The notes beneath the pieces are model-generated. The model saw only the letters and a list, made by a program, of their open reading frames with translations, searched no databases and was not told the DNA's origin. 36,602 bases of DNA. It comes from Clostridium lacusfryxellense. Lineage in GTDB: Bacteria; Bacillota; Clostridia; Clostridiales; Clostridiaceae. The DNA lies in the NCBI RefSeq assembly GCF_018861735.1, contig NZ_JAHLEB010000051.1:1-36602 (forward strand). Reading direction: 5' to 3'. Below are positions 1 through 8,373 of the stretch, piece after piece. Every line of letters starts with the position of its first letter. Position 1 is the first letter of the stretch. The position numbers and the translations under genes are program-made.

Positions 1-34
1 ATCCACCTCTAATCTTTTATTCCATTATACATAG

Positions 35-80
35 AAAAACCCCATAGGGTAGTTTTTTTTAAAACGTCTACTCTATAGGG
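35..80 (-). terminator. Intrinsic terminator after hom
   Basis: Reading the minus strand, a 13-position stem (68-80 with 40-52, 12 of 13 positions paired counting one G-U) encloses a 15-base loop and is followed by five U residues. It lies about 140 bases after the hom stop codon. The bases between it and hom show no gene. Confidence 0.6.
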
Positions 81-221
81 TACATTTTACTATCGCTCAA
101 ACATATGTTTTATTAACGCATCTTAATTAAAAATAAAATAAGAAGTTCTAAGCTTGTTCCAATGCATTATACGTAATATATACTTTTTTTGCGTCTAAAA
201 TAATTTTGTATATTAATATTA

Positions 222-1511
222 TTATTTAAAAGATTCTATTCTTATTATACTTTCTACCTCATTAACATTTGCTAGTTCTTTTATTTGCTTAATTGAATTT
301 CTTATATTCTTTTCTGCGCTTTTATGTGTAATAAATGCTAATAGTACATATTCTTTATGCACTACATCTTGAGTAAGAGATGTAATACTGACATTATTGC
401 TGCCAAATATCGCAGCTGTATCTCCTAAAACTCCTGCTCTATCTTTGACATTAAGTCTTATATAAAATTCTGATTCGTTATCCTCTGATTTCTTAACTTC
501 TTTAAAATCTACTTTGTCATTAAGTTCTTTTAATTCAGATGGTTTTACGTTATTTCTTAATATAGATATTATGTCCCCAACTACTGCACTTCCGGTTGGC
601 AAATCACCCGCACCTTGTCCGTATAGCATTAGTTCACCAACTGCATTTCCTTTGATTAAAATAGCATTAAATGCGTCATTAACATTGGCCATTGGGTGAG
701 TAGATGGTATTAGAGTTGGATGTACTCTTAACTCCAATTTATTGTTTTCCTCTTTAGCTATTGCTAGTAATTTTATTGTATAACCAAATTGTTTAGCATA
801 TTCTATATCGACATCACTAATATTCCTTATACCTTCCCTGTAAATGCAATCATGATCAACCTTAGTACCAAAAGCTAATGATGACATTATAGCAAGCTTA
901 TATACAGCATCAAAGGCATCTACGTCGGATGTTGGATCAGCTTCAGCAAACCCCTTATCCTGAGCCTCTTTTAATGCCTCCTCAAAGCTAATTCCCTCTA
1001 TTGTCATTTTACTTAATATATAATTGGTTGTTCCATTTATAATTCCAATTATACCCTCTATTCTATTTGCTGTAAGACTTTCATTAATTTCTCGTATTAT
1101 TGGGATTCCACCAGCAACACTTGCTTCATAATAAAATAATACATTTTCATCTTCTGCAATTCTAAATAACTCTTCGCTCCAATTTGCAATAACCAGTTTA
1201 TTAGCAGTTACAATATGTTTTTTTGCTTTCATTGCGCGTATCATATACTCCTTAGCTTGATCTCGTCCACCAATAAGTTCAACAACAATTTTTATGTTAT
1301 CGTCATTTATTATATCATCGATATTGTCTGTTAATATTCCCGCTGGCAATTCAAAATCTCTTTTCTTATTTATATCATTAACAAGTATTTTAGCAACCTC
1401 AATATCATAATTTGATCGTTTCATTATTTCTTTTTTATTTTCTTGTAATATCTTCCACACCCCTGTACCAACGTTACCAAATCCTAAAATCGCTATTTTT
1501 ACCTTTTCCAT
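222..1511 (-). CDS. hom: Homoserine dehydrogenase with C-terminal ACT domain
   Basis: Reduces aspartate semialdehyde to homoserine with NAD(P)H, the branch point toward threonine and methionine, in the cytoplasm. The 429-residue protein opens with a Rossmann nucleotide loop (GFGNVGTG, about residues 10-17). It has the family motifs TANK near residue 122 and NGTTNYIL near 160, then the catalytic stretch EADPTSDVDAFDA. An ACT domain from about residue 350 (VKDRAGVLGDTAAIFG) suggests feedback control, probably by threonine. AGAAAGGAG precedes the ATG. It lies 55 bases downstream of aspartokinase and is presumably cotranscribed with it. Length and motifs are typical; nothing is missing. Confidence 0.95.
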   Translation of the reverse strand: MEKVKIAILGFGNVGTGVWKILQENKKEIMKRSNYDIEVAKILVNDINKKRDFELPAGILTDNIDDIINDDNIKIVVELIGGRDQAKEYMIRAMKAKKHIVTANKLVIANWSEELFRIAEDENVLFYYEASVAGGIPIIREINESLTANRIEGIIGIINGTTNYILSKMTIEGISFEEALKEAQDKGFAEADPTSDVDAFDAVYKLAIMSSLAFGTKVDHDCIYREGIRNISDVDIEYAKQFGYTIKLLAIAKEENNKLELRVHPTLIPSTHPMANVNDAFNAILIKGNAVGELMLYGQGAGDLPTGSAVVGDIISILRNNVKPSELKELNDKVDFKEVKKSEDNESEFYIRLNVKDRAGVLGDTAAIFGSNNVSITSLTQDVVHKEYVLLAFITHKSAEKNIRNSIKQIKELANVNEVESIIRIESFK

Positions 1512-1566
1512 ATTTATTTCTCCTTTCTAACTTCTATACTTAATATAAATTCACCAATTGTGGTAA

Positions 1567-2880
1567 TTAGTCTTCAAATGCCTTATACACTACTCTAATT
1601 GCATCTTCAAAATCTTCGTTTTCTACTCCAACAATAATGCTCAGTTCACTTGATCCTTGATTAATCATCCTAATATTTATATCTTTTTTTGATAATGCTT
1701 GAAATACTTTAGCAGATATTCCCTTTGTTTTTATAATACCTTCTCCAACAACTGCTATTAATGCCATATTAGGATAAGTTTCTAATGAATCCGGTTTGCA
1801 TTGAACCTCAATCTCTTCTAATATTTTATCAATCTTATTGTCCAATTCTGAGTCATCTATTACTAGTGATATAGAGTCTATTCCAGATGGAATATGTTCA
1901 AAAGGAACATTATTATTTTCAAGAATAGAGAGAATTCTTCTACAATATCCTATCTCTTTGTTCATAAGAGTCTTTTCAATTGCAATAACAGTAAAATCCT
2001 TTTTTCCTGCTATTCCAGTAATGCTTCCAGGTTTAACCTTATGTTTTTCATTTAAAATAAAGGTTCCTTTACATTGTGGGTCATTAGTATTTTTTATATT
2101 TATTGGGATTCCTTCATTTTTAACAGGGAAGATTGCCTCTTCATGAAAAACATTTGCACCCATATATGAAAGTTCCCTGAGTTCTTTATATGTTACCTCA
2201 TCAATAGGTTTAGGATCATTTACAATTCTAGGGTCCGCCATTAAGAAACCTGACACATCTGTCCAATTCTCATAAACCGTAGCACCAACGCCTCTAGCAA
2301 TTATTGCCCCTGTTATATCTGAGCCACCTCTTGAAAATGTTTTTATCATGCCATCTTTAGACGCACCATAAAATCCAGGTATTACTGCCTTTGGAACCTT
2401 TGATAGTCTATTCCTAATAGCATCATAAGTTGCAACTTCATCCAAACTTCCACTTTTCTTAAAAACGATGATGTCAGCCGCATCTATAAATTCATACCCT
2501 AAATATTCAGCGAGAATTAATCCATTTAAATACTCTCCCCTACTTGCTACGAAATCTTCTGAAACTCCCGTAAGCATCTTTTCTTTAAGTTCTATTAGGT
2601 ATTTTGATATATCAAGGGTTAGATTTAATTCCCCACATAAAATAGTATATCTATCTTCAATTAAATTTAATAATTCATCAAAAGGTAATGATTTTTTTAC
2701 ATGTTGATGACATAAATATAGTAGATCTGTTATTTTATAATCACCACTTGCCCTCTTCCCTGGAGCTGATGGTACAATATAACATCTTCGATCATCAGAC
2801 AAAACAATATCCTTTACTTTCTTAAATTGACTGCTATTACATAATGAACTTCCACCAAATTTCGCAACAATAACTTCCAT
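1567..2880 (-). CDS. lysC: Aspartokinase (monofunctional, ACT-regulated)
   Basis: Phosphorylates aspartate, the first step to lysine, threonine, methionine and diaminopimelate. The protein has 437 residues. The kinase domain begins with KFGGSS (residues 7-12) and carries the conserved substrate loop SRGGSDITGA near residue 185. The C-terminal third holds two ACT-type regulatory segments; the last contains INIRMINQGSSELSI, the usual effector-binding pattern. The gene is first in a two-gene operon with hom and has a good ribosome site (AGGAGG) eight bases before ATG. The symbol lysC is by homology; which amino acid inhibits it cannot be read from the sequence. No threonine synthase or kinase gene is in the window. 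Confidence 0.93.
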   Translation of the reverse strand: MEVIVAKFGGSSLCNSSQFKKVKDIVLSDDRRCYIVPSAPGKRASGDYKITDLLYLCHQHVKKSLPFDELLNLIEDRYTILCGELNLTLDISKYLIELKEKMLTGVSEDFVASRGEYLNGLILAEYLGYEFIDAADIIVFKKSGSLDEVATYDAIRNRLSKVPKAVIPGFYGASKDGMIKTFSRGGSDITGAIIARGVGATVYENWTDVSGFLMADPRIVNDPKPIDEVTYKELRELSYMGANVFHEEAIFPVKNEGIPINIKNTNDPQCKGTFILNEKHKVKPGSITGIAGKKDFTVIAIEKTLMNKEIGYCRRILSILENNNVPFEHIPSGIDSISLVIDDSELDNKIDKILEEIEVQCKPDSLETYPNMALIAVVGEGIIKTKGISAKVFQALSKKDINIRMINQGSSELSIIVGVENEDFEDAIRVVYKAFED

Positions 2881-3019
2881 AATATTATCCTCCTATATAT
2901 TACCTTTTGCAATGGTCTATTAACTTATATCCATCTTTGAAATATAAACCTATCTCTTTCGCCGCGAATTCATCGTAAATCCCATTAATAATATTCTTTA
3001 CTTTTAACTAGTTTCATAT

Positions 3020-3048
3020 ATTATAGTATAAATATTCCGAATTATCAA
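3020..3048 (-). promoter_or_regulatory. Sigma-A promoter for lysC-hom
   Basis: On the minus strand TTGATA (3048-3043), a 17-base spacer and TATAAT (3025-3020) form a near-consensus promoter. The predicted leader is about 130 bases. It contains a 7-bp hairpin near 2918-2954 but lacks the conserved bases of the lysine riboswitch or a T-box, so no amino-acid riboswitch is called. Confidence 0.75.
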
Positions 3049-3226
3049 AACTTCTTATTAAAATAATAAAAAATAATTAAAATTGCATATTATTTACTAA
3101 ATAAAACCCTTTTGTTTAATATTTAACAAATACTACACATCTTCTTCATTGTTTTGACACAACTTTATGTTATTCTTTATTTATAGATTAGTAGATTAAA
3201 GCGAAGTCCCCCTTTACTTTAATAAT
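3049..3226. other. Gene-free spacer upstream of the lysC promoter
   Basis: With the lysC leader this belongs to a roughly 400-base stretch (2881-3278) without a protein gene. Both strands are AT-rich with frequent stops. Apart from the promoter and the terminator annotated separately, I see nothing recognisable in it. Confidence 0.5.
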
Positions 3227-3260
3227 AAAAGGCTGTGAATTTAAGTATTCACAGCCTTTT
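3227..3260. terminator. Bidirectional-looking terminator after the DUF3793 gene
   Basis: A perfect 14-bp stem (3227-3240 with 3247-3260, AAAAGGCTGTGAAT) has a 6-base loop and U-rich sequence on both sides. It closes the flavodoxin-DUF3793 operon on the minus strand. Confidence 0.8.
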
Positions 3261-3278
3261 CGTATTTTTTTTATTAAA

Positions 3279-3908
3279 TTAAACACTTACTAAATCTAAT
3301 TTGTTTTTATTTAATAGTTCTGATGGTTTCATACCTTTGATCATTAGTTGCATAATCGAGTATTTTATCTCATCATATTTATTGAAAATCATTTGGGCTT
3401 TCTCCATATCATGATATACCTTCCAATAACCAACCATTTTGCATTTTGCACCGGGACAATCAACAAATGATACTACATCTTCTAATGGGTATCCTAAAAA
3501 AATTCCTATCTCATGAGGGCATATATTTTGAAATCTTTTGCCCAAAAGTAATAAACATTGATTTATATCCATCAATTCGTTGTACCCAAATCGTTTTAAG
3601 AATTCCATATTATTATTATTTCTAATTCTTTGCTCAATTTTTTGTTCATTGTAAAATAGCACAAATGTATTTGTTTTATCTTTTTTTAATTCAATATAAT
3701 TGATATCTAATTTATCTTTTACTTGATCTTTATACATTGACCATAAATTATTTAAATTTCTATTACTACTGCTAAAATTAATTAAAGAGGATGTCTTATG
3801 CTTTTCTATAGTTGGCCCTGCATTACGTATTATTACTGAAAATAAATATTGCAAGTCATCATACTCATTTACAACTTTTAATAATCCTTTTAAATCTTCT
3901 ATTATCAT
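3279..3908 (-). CDS. DUF3793 family protein
   Basis: Family of unknown function common in clostridia. The 209-residue protein shows the family hallmark in its C-terminal half: CPHEIGIFLGYPLEDV near residue 133, then a cysteine pair in DCPGAKCK and GYWKVYHD. No signal peptide or membrane segment is seen. It begins 31 bases after the flavodoxin gene on the same strand, with GGAGG before the ATG, so the two are very probably one operon. That pairing recurs in clostridial genomes and suggests a link to electron transfer or to iron or metal metabolism, but this is inference. The conserved Cys and His residues could bind a metal. Confidence 0.8.
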   Translation of the reverse strand: MIIEDLKGLLKVVNEYDDLQYLFSVIIRNAGPTIEKHKTSSLINFSSSNRNLNNLWSMYKDQVKDKLDINYIELKKDKTNTFVLFYNEQKIEQRIRNNNNMEFLKRFGYNELMDINQCLLLLGKRFQNICPHEIGIFLGYPLEDVVSFVDCPGAKCKMVGYWKVYHDMEKAQMIFNKYDEIKYSIMQLMIKGMKPSELLNKNKLDLVSV

Positions 3909-3939
3909 AAAACATCCTCCATTAATCTTATTTATATTC

Positions 3940-4368
3940 TTACTCTTTTAATAATAAAGCACCTATTTCATTGCATCTTTTTATTCCTTCTTTATCAGCA
4001 TCGTTATTAATTATAAATCCATCTGCTAACATATTTGCGCCATATCCTTCCATTCTATCTTGCCACTCAGTCATCCACTCACCATCGCCCCATCCATAAG
4101 AACCAAACAATATAGTTTTTTTGCCACCCATAACACCTGCAATGGACTCAATAAATGGTTCCATTTCTGCTTCCTCAAGTTGCTCTGCTCCCATAGACGG
4201 ACAACCGAAAGCTACCGCATCTGCATTTTCTACGTCTTCTATTTTTGCATCGAAAACATTAATAAGCCTAACATTTGCATCTCCATTTTTTGCACCTTCC
4301 AAAATCCCTTCTGCCATCGCCTGCGTATTACCTGTTCCAGTCCAATATATAATTGCTACGTTTTTCAT
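3940..4368 (-). CDS. Flavodoxin (short chain)
   Basis: Small FMN electron carrier that can replace ferredoxin when iron is scarce. The 142-residue protein has the FMN phosphate loop WTGTGNTQ (residues 9-16), the second FMN loop FGCPSMGAEQL near residue 54, and the third loop GSYGWGDGEW near residue 88. This is the arrangement of clostridial flavodoxins of about 140 residues. The ATG follows AGGAGG. It is first in an operon with the DUF3793 gene and is divergent from the araC-type gene; a Fur-box-like site lies in the shared upstream region, which fits induction under iron limitation. Confidence 0.93.
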   Translation of the reverse strand: MKNVAIIYWTGTGNTQAMAEGILEGAKNGDANVRLINVFDAKIEDVENADAVAFGCPSMGAEQLEEAEMEPFIESIAGVMGGKKTILFGSYGWGDGEWMTEWQDRMEGYGANMLADGFIINNDADKEGIKRCNEIGALLLKE

Positions 4369-4424
4369 ATTCTTATCCTCCTAATATAATTTATTATGTA
4401 TATTTGTATTCCTATTTTCTTTAT

Positions 4425-4439
4425 TGATATTGATTATCG
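4425..4439. promoter_or_regulatory. Fur-box-like operator
   Basis: The 15-mer TGATATTGATTATCG matches the 7-1-7 Fur consensus TGATAAT-N-ATTATCA at 12 of 14 positions. It lies between the divergent flavodoxin and AraC genes and overlaps the -35 hexamer of the AraC promoter. Regulation by Fur is inferred. Confidence 0.5.
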
Positions 4440-4458
4440 TTCTTATTTATACTATAAT
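4430..4458 (+). promoter_or_regulatory. Sigma-A promoter for the araC-type gene
   Basis: TTGATT (4430-4435), a 17-base spacer and TATAAT (4453-4458) precede the gene by about 60 bases. The -35 hexamer lies inside the Fur-box-like site. Confidence 0.65.
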
Positions 4459-4520
4459 AGTTTTAAGTTAGATTTATTTAACAATATTACTATCTTTTTT
4501 CGAAATATTAAGGAGATGCT

Positions 4521-5186
4521 ATGAAAAACTTACTTAATCACACAGACCTTGCCGTAAATATTGGAAACAACAACTTAAAGGATGCAGTTACTCTATATAC
4601 AAAAAAAATAGATGCTTTTTTATTAATATCTACTAATCCAAATGAATTAAAAAAACTACTTGCTTCAATGAATACTTTTATATACACTTATTTATGTATT
4701 AACGATTCTATAACTTTAGACGACTTATGTTACTCTAACCTTAATCTTATAGATGCTTTCCATATGAATGAGGATTTAATATCTTTAGGAAAAGATATTA
4801 TTAAAAGCTACATAAAGTCCATAAACAATAGTAATAACAATCAACTATCAGAAAATGAGATTATAAAAAATGCTCTAACATATATTCACTCAAATATAGA
4901 AAAAAAGATAACATTAAAAAAAGTTGCAACTCATATTCATATAAGTAGCAACTATCTATGTTATCTTTTTAAAGAAAATACTGGCTTTAGATTTTGTGAA
5001 TATATAAACAAATGTAGAACAAATGTTGCAAAGAATTTTTTAGATAACTCTTCTTATTCTTTAGATATGGTTTCTTCTAAATCTGGTTTCAATAGCCAAA
5101 GTCATTTTTGCAGCACCTTCAAGAAGTATGTTGATATTTCTCCTAATGAATATAGAAAAAGAATTAAGAGTTCTAACCTATTTTAA
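4521..5186 (+). CDS. AraC family transcriptional regulator
   Basis: DNA-binding regulator of 221 residues. The C-terminal ~100 residues are a standard AraC double helix-turn-helix: KKITLKKVATHIHISSNYLC, then FKENTGFRFCEYI, and the second helix pair with SGFNSQSHFCSTFKKYVDISPNEYR. The N-terminal ~110 residues match no sensor I can name and are helical and polar. AAGGAG lies six bases before the ATG. It diverges from the flavodoxin operon, and its 3' end overlaps the end of the convergent dioxygenase gene by 14 bases. The target genes are unknown; the flavodoxin operon or the dioxygenase gene are the nearest candidates. Confidence 0.88.
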   Translation: MKNLLNHTDLAVNIGNNNLKDAVTLYTKKIDAFLLISTNPNELKKLLASMNTFIYTYLCINDSITLDDLCYSNLNLIDAFHMNEDLISLGKDIIKSYIKSINNSNNNQLSENEIIKNALTYIHSNIEKKITLKKVATHIHISSNYLCYLFKENTGFRFCEYINKCRTNVAKNFLDNSSYSLDMVSSKSGFNSQSHFCSTFKKYVDISPNEYRKRIKSSNLF

Positions 5187-5949
5187 TGCTTGTCATGGAA
5201 ATTGAACCATTTTGTATACCCTTATATATAAAATTAACCTCATCTGATTCTTCTTGTAGCCCTGCTATATAAAGCAAAGGTAAATAATGTTCTTTTGTTG
5301 GTACTGACAGCTTTGCACTTTCGCCGAGTTTTTGATAAGCTATTATATTTTCATGTTCCCTATGTTCTATTGAACCTGAAATATAGTTATCAAATTCTGT
5401 TGCAAAGTCGAACGGGAGAGCAAAAGTATCATAATCCATTATTCTCAAGTTATGAACTATATCTCCACTTCCTATTATCAAAATTCCTTTATCTCGAAGC
5501 TTAGATAATTTTTTTCCTAAGTTGTAATGATATTGTTCATCCTTTAATCTATTTAAACTCATTTGAAATACAGGTATATCAGCCTTCGGATACATATGTC
5601 TAAGCACTGACCATGCACCATGGTCAATTCCCCATTTTTCAGTGAGTTTAACACCTAACTCCTTTAGTTCATCCGCTACAATTTGAGCGTATTTCTTAGA
5701 ACCAGTTGGTTTATATTTGATATCATAAAGCTCCTTTGGAAAACCATAAAAATCATATATTTGCTCAGGTGAATCTGAACTCGTAATAAATGTACCATCA
5801 GTCTCCCAGTGAGCCGAAATCACTAAAATTGCTTCTGGCCTAGGTATATTTTCGGTTGATTTACTAATAGCCTCTGTATATTCATTACTGAGCACTGCAT
5901 TCATTGGACTTCCGTGTCCAATAAATAATACTGGCATTTTTTCATTCAT
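5173..5949 (-). CDS. Extradiol ring-cleavage dioxygenase, DODA/YgiD type
   Basis: Member of the LigB/class III extradiol dioxygenase family, metal-dependent enzymes acting on catechol-type substrates (4,5-DOPA dioxygenase in YgiD). The 258-residue protein has the metal-site motifs in order: GHGSPMNAV near residue 11, SAHWET near 45, the catalytic IDHGAWSVLRHMYP near 123, and GSGDIVHNL near 161. Length is typical. AGGAGG precedes the ATG. The 3' end overlaps the AraC gene convergently. Dioxygenase activity is surprising in an anaerobe, and homologues in anaerobes are widespread with unknown substrates, so only the fold is secure. No neighbour indicates a pathway. Confidence 0.85.
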   Translation of the reverse strand: MNEKMPVLFIGHGSPMNAVLSNEYTEAISKSTENIPRPEAILVISAHWETDGTFITSSDSPEQIYDFYGFPKELYDIKYKPTGSKKYAQIVADELKELGVKLTEKWGIDHGAWSVLRHMYPKADIPVFQMSLNRLKDEQYHYNLGKKLSKLRDKGILIIGSGDIVHNLRIMDYDTFALPFDFATEFDNYISGSIEHREHENIIAYQKLGESAKLSVPTKEHYLPLLYIAGLQEESDEVNFIYKGIQNGSISMTSIKIG

Positions 5950-6024
5950 TTATAATTCCTCCTAAACATATTAAAATCATATTTATGTTAATTACGTATT
6001 TATCCTAATAACCTATTATAAACC

Positions 6025-6224
6025 TTAGCACTCCATTTTAATACTTTCACATTTATTAAATATAGAAAATCTCTTAAGACATTCATAAATATTTTCATTA
6101 AAACTATCTGGATTATCAATATCATCTTCATACCAAATATTCTTAACTATAAGTAACATCCAACTTGCTTTATATAATCACAAACACCACTTTCTTGAAT
6201 AAATTTATACTTTCCCATCAAACC
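6025..6224 (-). pseudogene. Remnant of a YcaQ-like winged-helix (HTH_42, COG3214) gene
   Basis: Two short reading pieces survive. At 6147-6224 the translation GLMGKYKFIQESGVCDYIKQ followed by VGC matches the N-terminal segment of YcaQ-like proteins (GL.GEYKFIGKQGV.DFIRQ.GC). At 6025-6159 the piece containing IVKNIWYEDDI and LKRFSIFNKC matches their extreme C-terminus (a short VKN(V/I)WWE strand and final helix). The pieces are in different frames and overlap, so about 300 internal codons are gone, and a stop codon precedes the first piece. The family match is from memory of these motifs. It lies between the dioxygenase and NYN genes, all on the minus strand. No function is expected. Confidence 0.65.
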
Positions 6225-6235
6225 TTATCTATAGA

Positions 6236-6275
6236 CAAAAAACCACGAATATAAGCTAAATAGCTTTTCCATGGT
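6236..6275 (-). terminator. Probable terminator after the NYN gene
   Basis: On the minus strand an imperfect hairpin (outer ACCA/TGGT, inner AAGCTA/TAGCTT, 6242-6275) is followed by six U residues (6242-6237). It begins about 30 bases after the NYN-domain stop codon. Confidence 0.55.
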
Positions 6276-6307
6276 CCCTTTGTATTTTATGAGCACATAA
6301 TATTGAA

Positions 6308-7060
6308 TTACACTTTATTTCTAATATATTTAAGAGTTATACTTGGATTTCTTGTTTTTGTTGATCTAATCTCAAATTGATTTAAAGACGCTACGAAAGG
6401 TGTAAGTTTCGTATACCCATAGTTTCTAGTATCAAAATCTGGATACCTTTTATTAAGTGTACTGCCTAATTCGCCTAAAAAAGCCCATCCATCTTCATCT
6501 GAAATCTCAGTTATAATTGTTTTAATAGCCTCGACTAATTTACCTGAACTTAGCATACCACCTTTTAATTCATCTTGTATTTGTGCTCCTTTAATAGTAG
6601 TTGTTTCAGTAAGTTTGGGAGCCATTGAAGCTAATACTTCAAGATATTTAAACTTCTCACAAGCTGCTATGAATGGTGATGGTGTTTTCTTTTCCCCCAT
6701 ACCAATAACATACATGCCAGCTTCTCGTAGGCGTGCTGCTAATTTAGTAAAATCACTATCACTAGACACAATACAAAATCCATCAACATTATTTGAATAA
6801 AGTATATCCATTGCATCTATTATAAGTGCAGCATCGGTAGAATTTTTACCTGTTGTATAATTATATTGTTGTATTGGACTAATAGAATAATTAAGCAGTA
6901 CATTTTTCCATGAAGCTAGTTGAGGTTTGGTCCAATCTCCATAAATTCTTTTATATGTAGGTGTCCCATGATTTGAAATTTCATCAATTATATACTTTAT
7001 ATACTTATCAGATACATTGTCAGCATCAATTAGAACTGCAATCCTCATATCTTTTTCCAT
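6308..7060 (-). CDS. NYN domain protein with C-terminal OST-HTH (LOTUS) domain
   Basis: Predicted RNA-binding ribonuclease-like protein of 250 residues. The N-terminal NYN (PIN-like) domain has the acidic residues expected of its metal site: IDADNVS near residue 12, STDAALIIDAMD near 74 and SSDSDFTKLA near 98. A linker of about 20 residues leads to an OST-HTH/LOTUS fold from about residue 165 (AIKTIITEISDEDGWAFLGE, then LNKRYPDF, TKLTPFV). LOTUS domains bind RNA. The LabA/DUF88-type architecture is known in bacteria, but substrates are not. AAGGAG precedes the ATG. It is on the same strand as its neighbours but 105 bases from the ArsR gene, and probably has its own transcript. Confidence 0.85.
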   Translation of the reverse strand: MEKDMRIAVLIDADNVSDKYIKYIIDEISNHGTPTYKRIYGDWTKPQLASWKNVLLNYSISPIQQYNYTTGKNSTDAALIIDAMDILYSNNVDGFCIVSSDSDFTKLAARLREAGMYVIGMGEKKTPSPFIAACEKFKYLEVLASMAPKLTETTTIKGAQIQDELKGGMLSSGKLVEAIKTIITEISDEDGWAFLGELGSTLNKRYPDFDTRNYGYTKLTPFVASLNQFEIRSTKTRNPSITLKYIRNKV

Positions 7061-7165
7061 TATATTCTCCTTCTCATTGTAATATCTTTAAAATACTACA
7101 GTTTATATTCTACAAATTTCTAGATAATCCTTCTTTCTTTGTGAAATGTCTGTAGATTTTCTATT

Positions 7166-7507
7166 TTACCTTTTTATATCTTTCAATCTTTTTATATCTT
7201 TTAATCTTTTTATGTCTTCGGTGCACTCCAACATTTCCTCAATGTTCTTTCTAAGAAGACAATTCAGAAAATCATATTCCTTTAGAATTTCTGGATTTAA
7301 TTCATAATAAACAAATTGTGTTTTCTTTGACATAATTACGAATCCATCATTTAAAAGTCTTTTCAAATGCCTTGAAGCATTTGGTTGTGACAATAGGAGT
7401 GACTCTTCCACCATACCAACACACATTGGTTCATTTTTATAATAAAGAATGCTTAATATTCTTAGTCTAGTTCTATCATATAAGCATTTCATAATATCTA
7501 AAATCAT
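7166..7507 (-). CDS. ArsR family winged-helix regulator
   Basis: Small repressor of 113 residues if it starts at the ATG at 7507. A GTG at 7519 would add four residues, but it overlaps the ribosome site AAGGGG, so the ATG is preferred. The winged helix is typical: RTRLRILSILYYKNEPMCVG, then LSQPNASRHLKRLLNDGFVIMSKK and a wing ending FVYYELN. No cysteine pair typical of metal sensors stands out except C12 and C33 by position. The C-terminus ends in three copies of RLKDIK made by an 18-base repeat, which is unusual. It directly follows the broken OYE gene and was probably its operon partner. Confidence 0.85.
   Translation of the reverse strand: MILDIMKCLYDRTRLRILSILYYKNEPMCVGMVEESLLLSQPNASRHLKRLLNDGFVIMSKKTQFVYYELNPEILKEYDFLNCLLRKNIEEMLECTEDIKRLKDIKRLKDIKR
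7171..7218. repeat. 18-base tandem repeat inside the ArsR gene
   Basis: Units start at 7171, 7189 and 7207. The first two differ at one base, and the third is partial and diverged. They encode the repeated RLKDIK at the C-terminus of the ArsR protein. In-frame units mean slippage would lengthen or shorten the tail without a frameshift. Confidence 0.85.
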
Positions 7508-7522
7508 AAATTTGAACACCCC

Positions 7523-8319
7523 TTATCTATTGAAAATACATGAATTCGGTACTACGTCCCAGCATTTGTTACACGAAATACATTTTGGATTGTAATCTTT
7601 GTTCTCTACCCATTTGTTAATTAAATCCGCTTCACAAAGTATCGTCCTAGATAAAGAAAAATATTCAATATCTGTTGAATTTAATATTTCATCCATTAGT
7701 TTAATATTTCTATTTCCTCCGACCAAAATTACCTTTGCCTTTATTTCGCTAGCAATATTGGTTACTGCTTCTCTAAAATATGATTGTTTTTCTAATGAAT
7801 TAATTCTTTTAATGGATGCAGTTTTCCCTTCCCCCGATGATAAGTTTACTGCGCTAGGTTCAATCATATCTATTCCTAATTTGTCCATTTCTTTATTATG
7901 TCATCTTTTGTAGCAAACTTTGGCGTAATTCCAGTTACAATGTTTTTTACAGCTGACGGTCCGTAAATAGTCATTTTACTAGCGCCCATATGATCGCATT
8001 GGGAACCACCATAAACTATTTGCATTGCAATCTTACTGTCATATTTGTGAACTTTGTCTGCTAACCTTTTATATTCTTCTATAAAAGAATCATCATATAT
8101 TCCAAACATTTTAGGATTAGGTTGCTCATCCTTTGATATAAATGCATACCCCGTTAGTATTAATCCTACTCCTCCTTTTGCTATTTCTTCATATCTCTCC
8201 ATAACAGAATCATTAATATGGCCATTGTCTTCTGCCATCTCATCCCAAGTTGCAGCTCTAATAAATCTATTCTTAACCTCTAAATTCATAATTTTTGTTT
8301 TATCAAATAAGTCTTTCAT
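7523..8319 (-). pseudogene. Internally deleted NADH:flavin oxidoreductase (old yellow enzyme family)
   Basis: The N-terminal piece (7876-8319, 147 codons) runs from MKDLFDKTKI through NRFIRAATWDEMAEDNG and the flavin-site region to VTGITPKFATKDDIIKK. It then runs off frame to a stop. The C-terminal piece (7523-7888) starts with DKLGIDMIEPSAV and continues through VILVGGNRNI, SLSRTILCEADLINKW and the cysteine motif CISCNKC to the normal end. The family is about 370 residues, so about 100 codons holding the active-site barrel (including the usual HAAHGYL segment) are missing and the join is out of frame. Both flanks are well conserved, so the deletion looks recent. It is followed immediately by the ArsR gene. 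Confidence 0.85.
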
Positions 8320-8373
8320 ATTATCTCCCCGCTGTAAGTATACAGTCTCATTATCTAGTTACATTCACTATCC

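Noticed and set aside
2881-3019. Amino-acid riboswitch or leader peptide before lysC
   Set aside because: The ~130-base leader has a small hairpin and an 11-codon frame ending SRRKR, but none of the conserved blocks of the lysine riboswitch or T-box, no good ribosome site for the small frame, and no Lys or Thr run.
3160-3225. Riboswitch-like GC block GCGAAGTCCCCC near 3200
   Set aside because: The block is short and isolated; I could not match it to a known RNA or pair it into a convincing fold.
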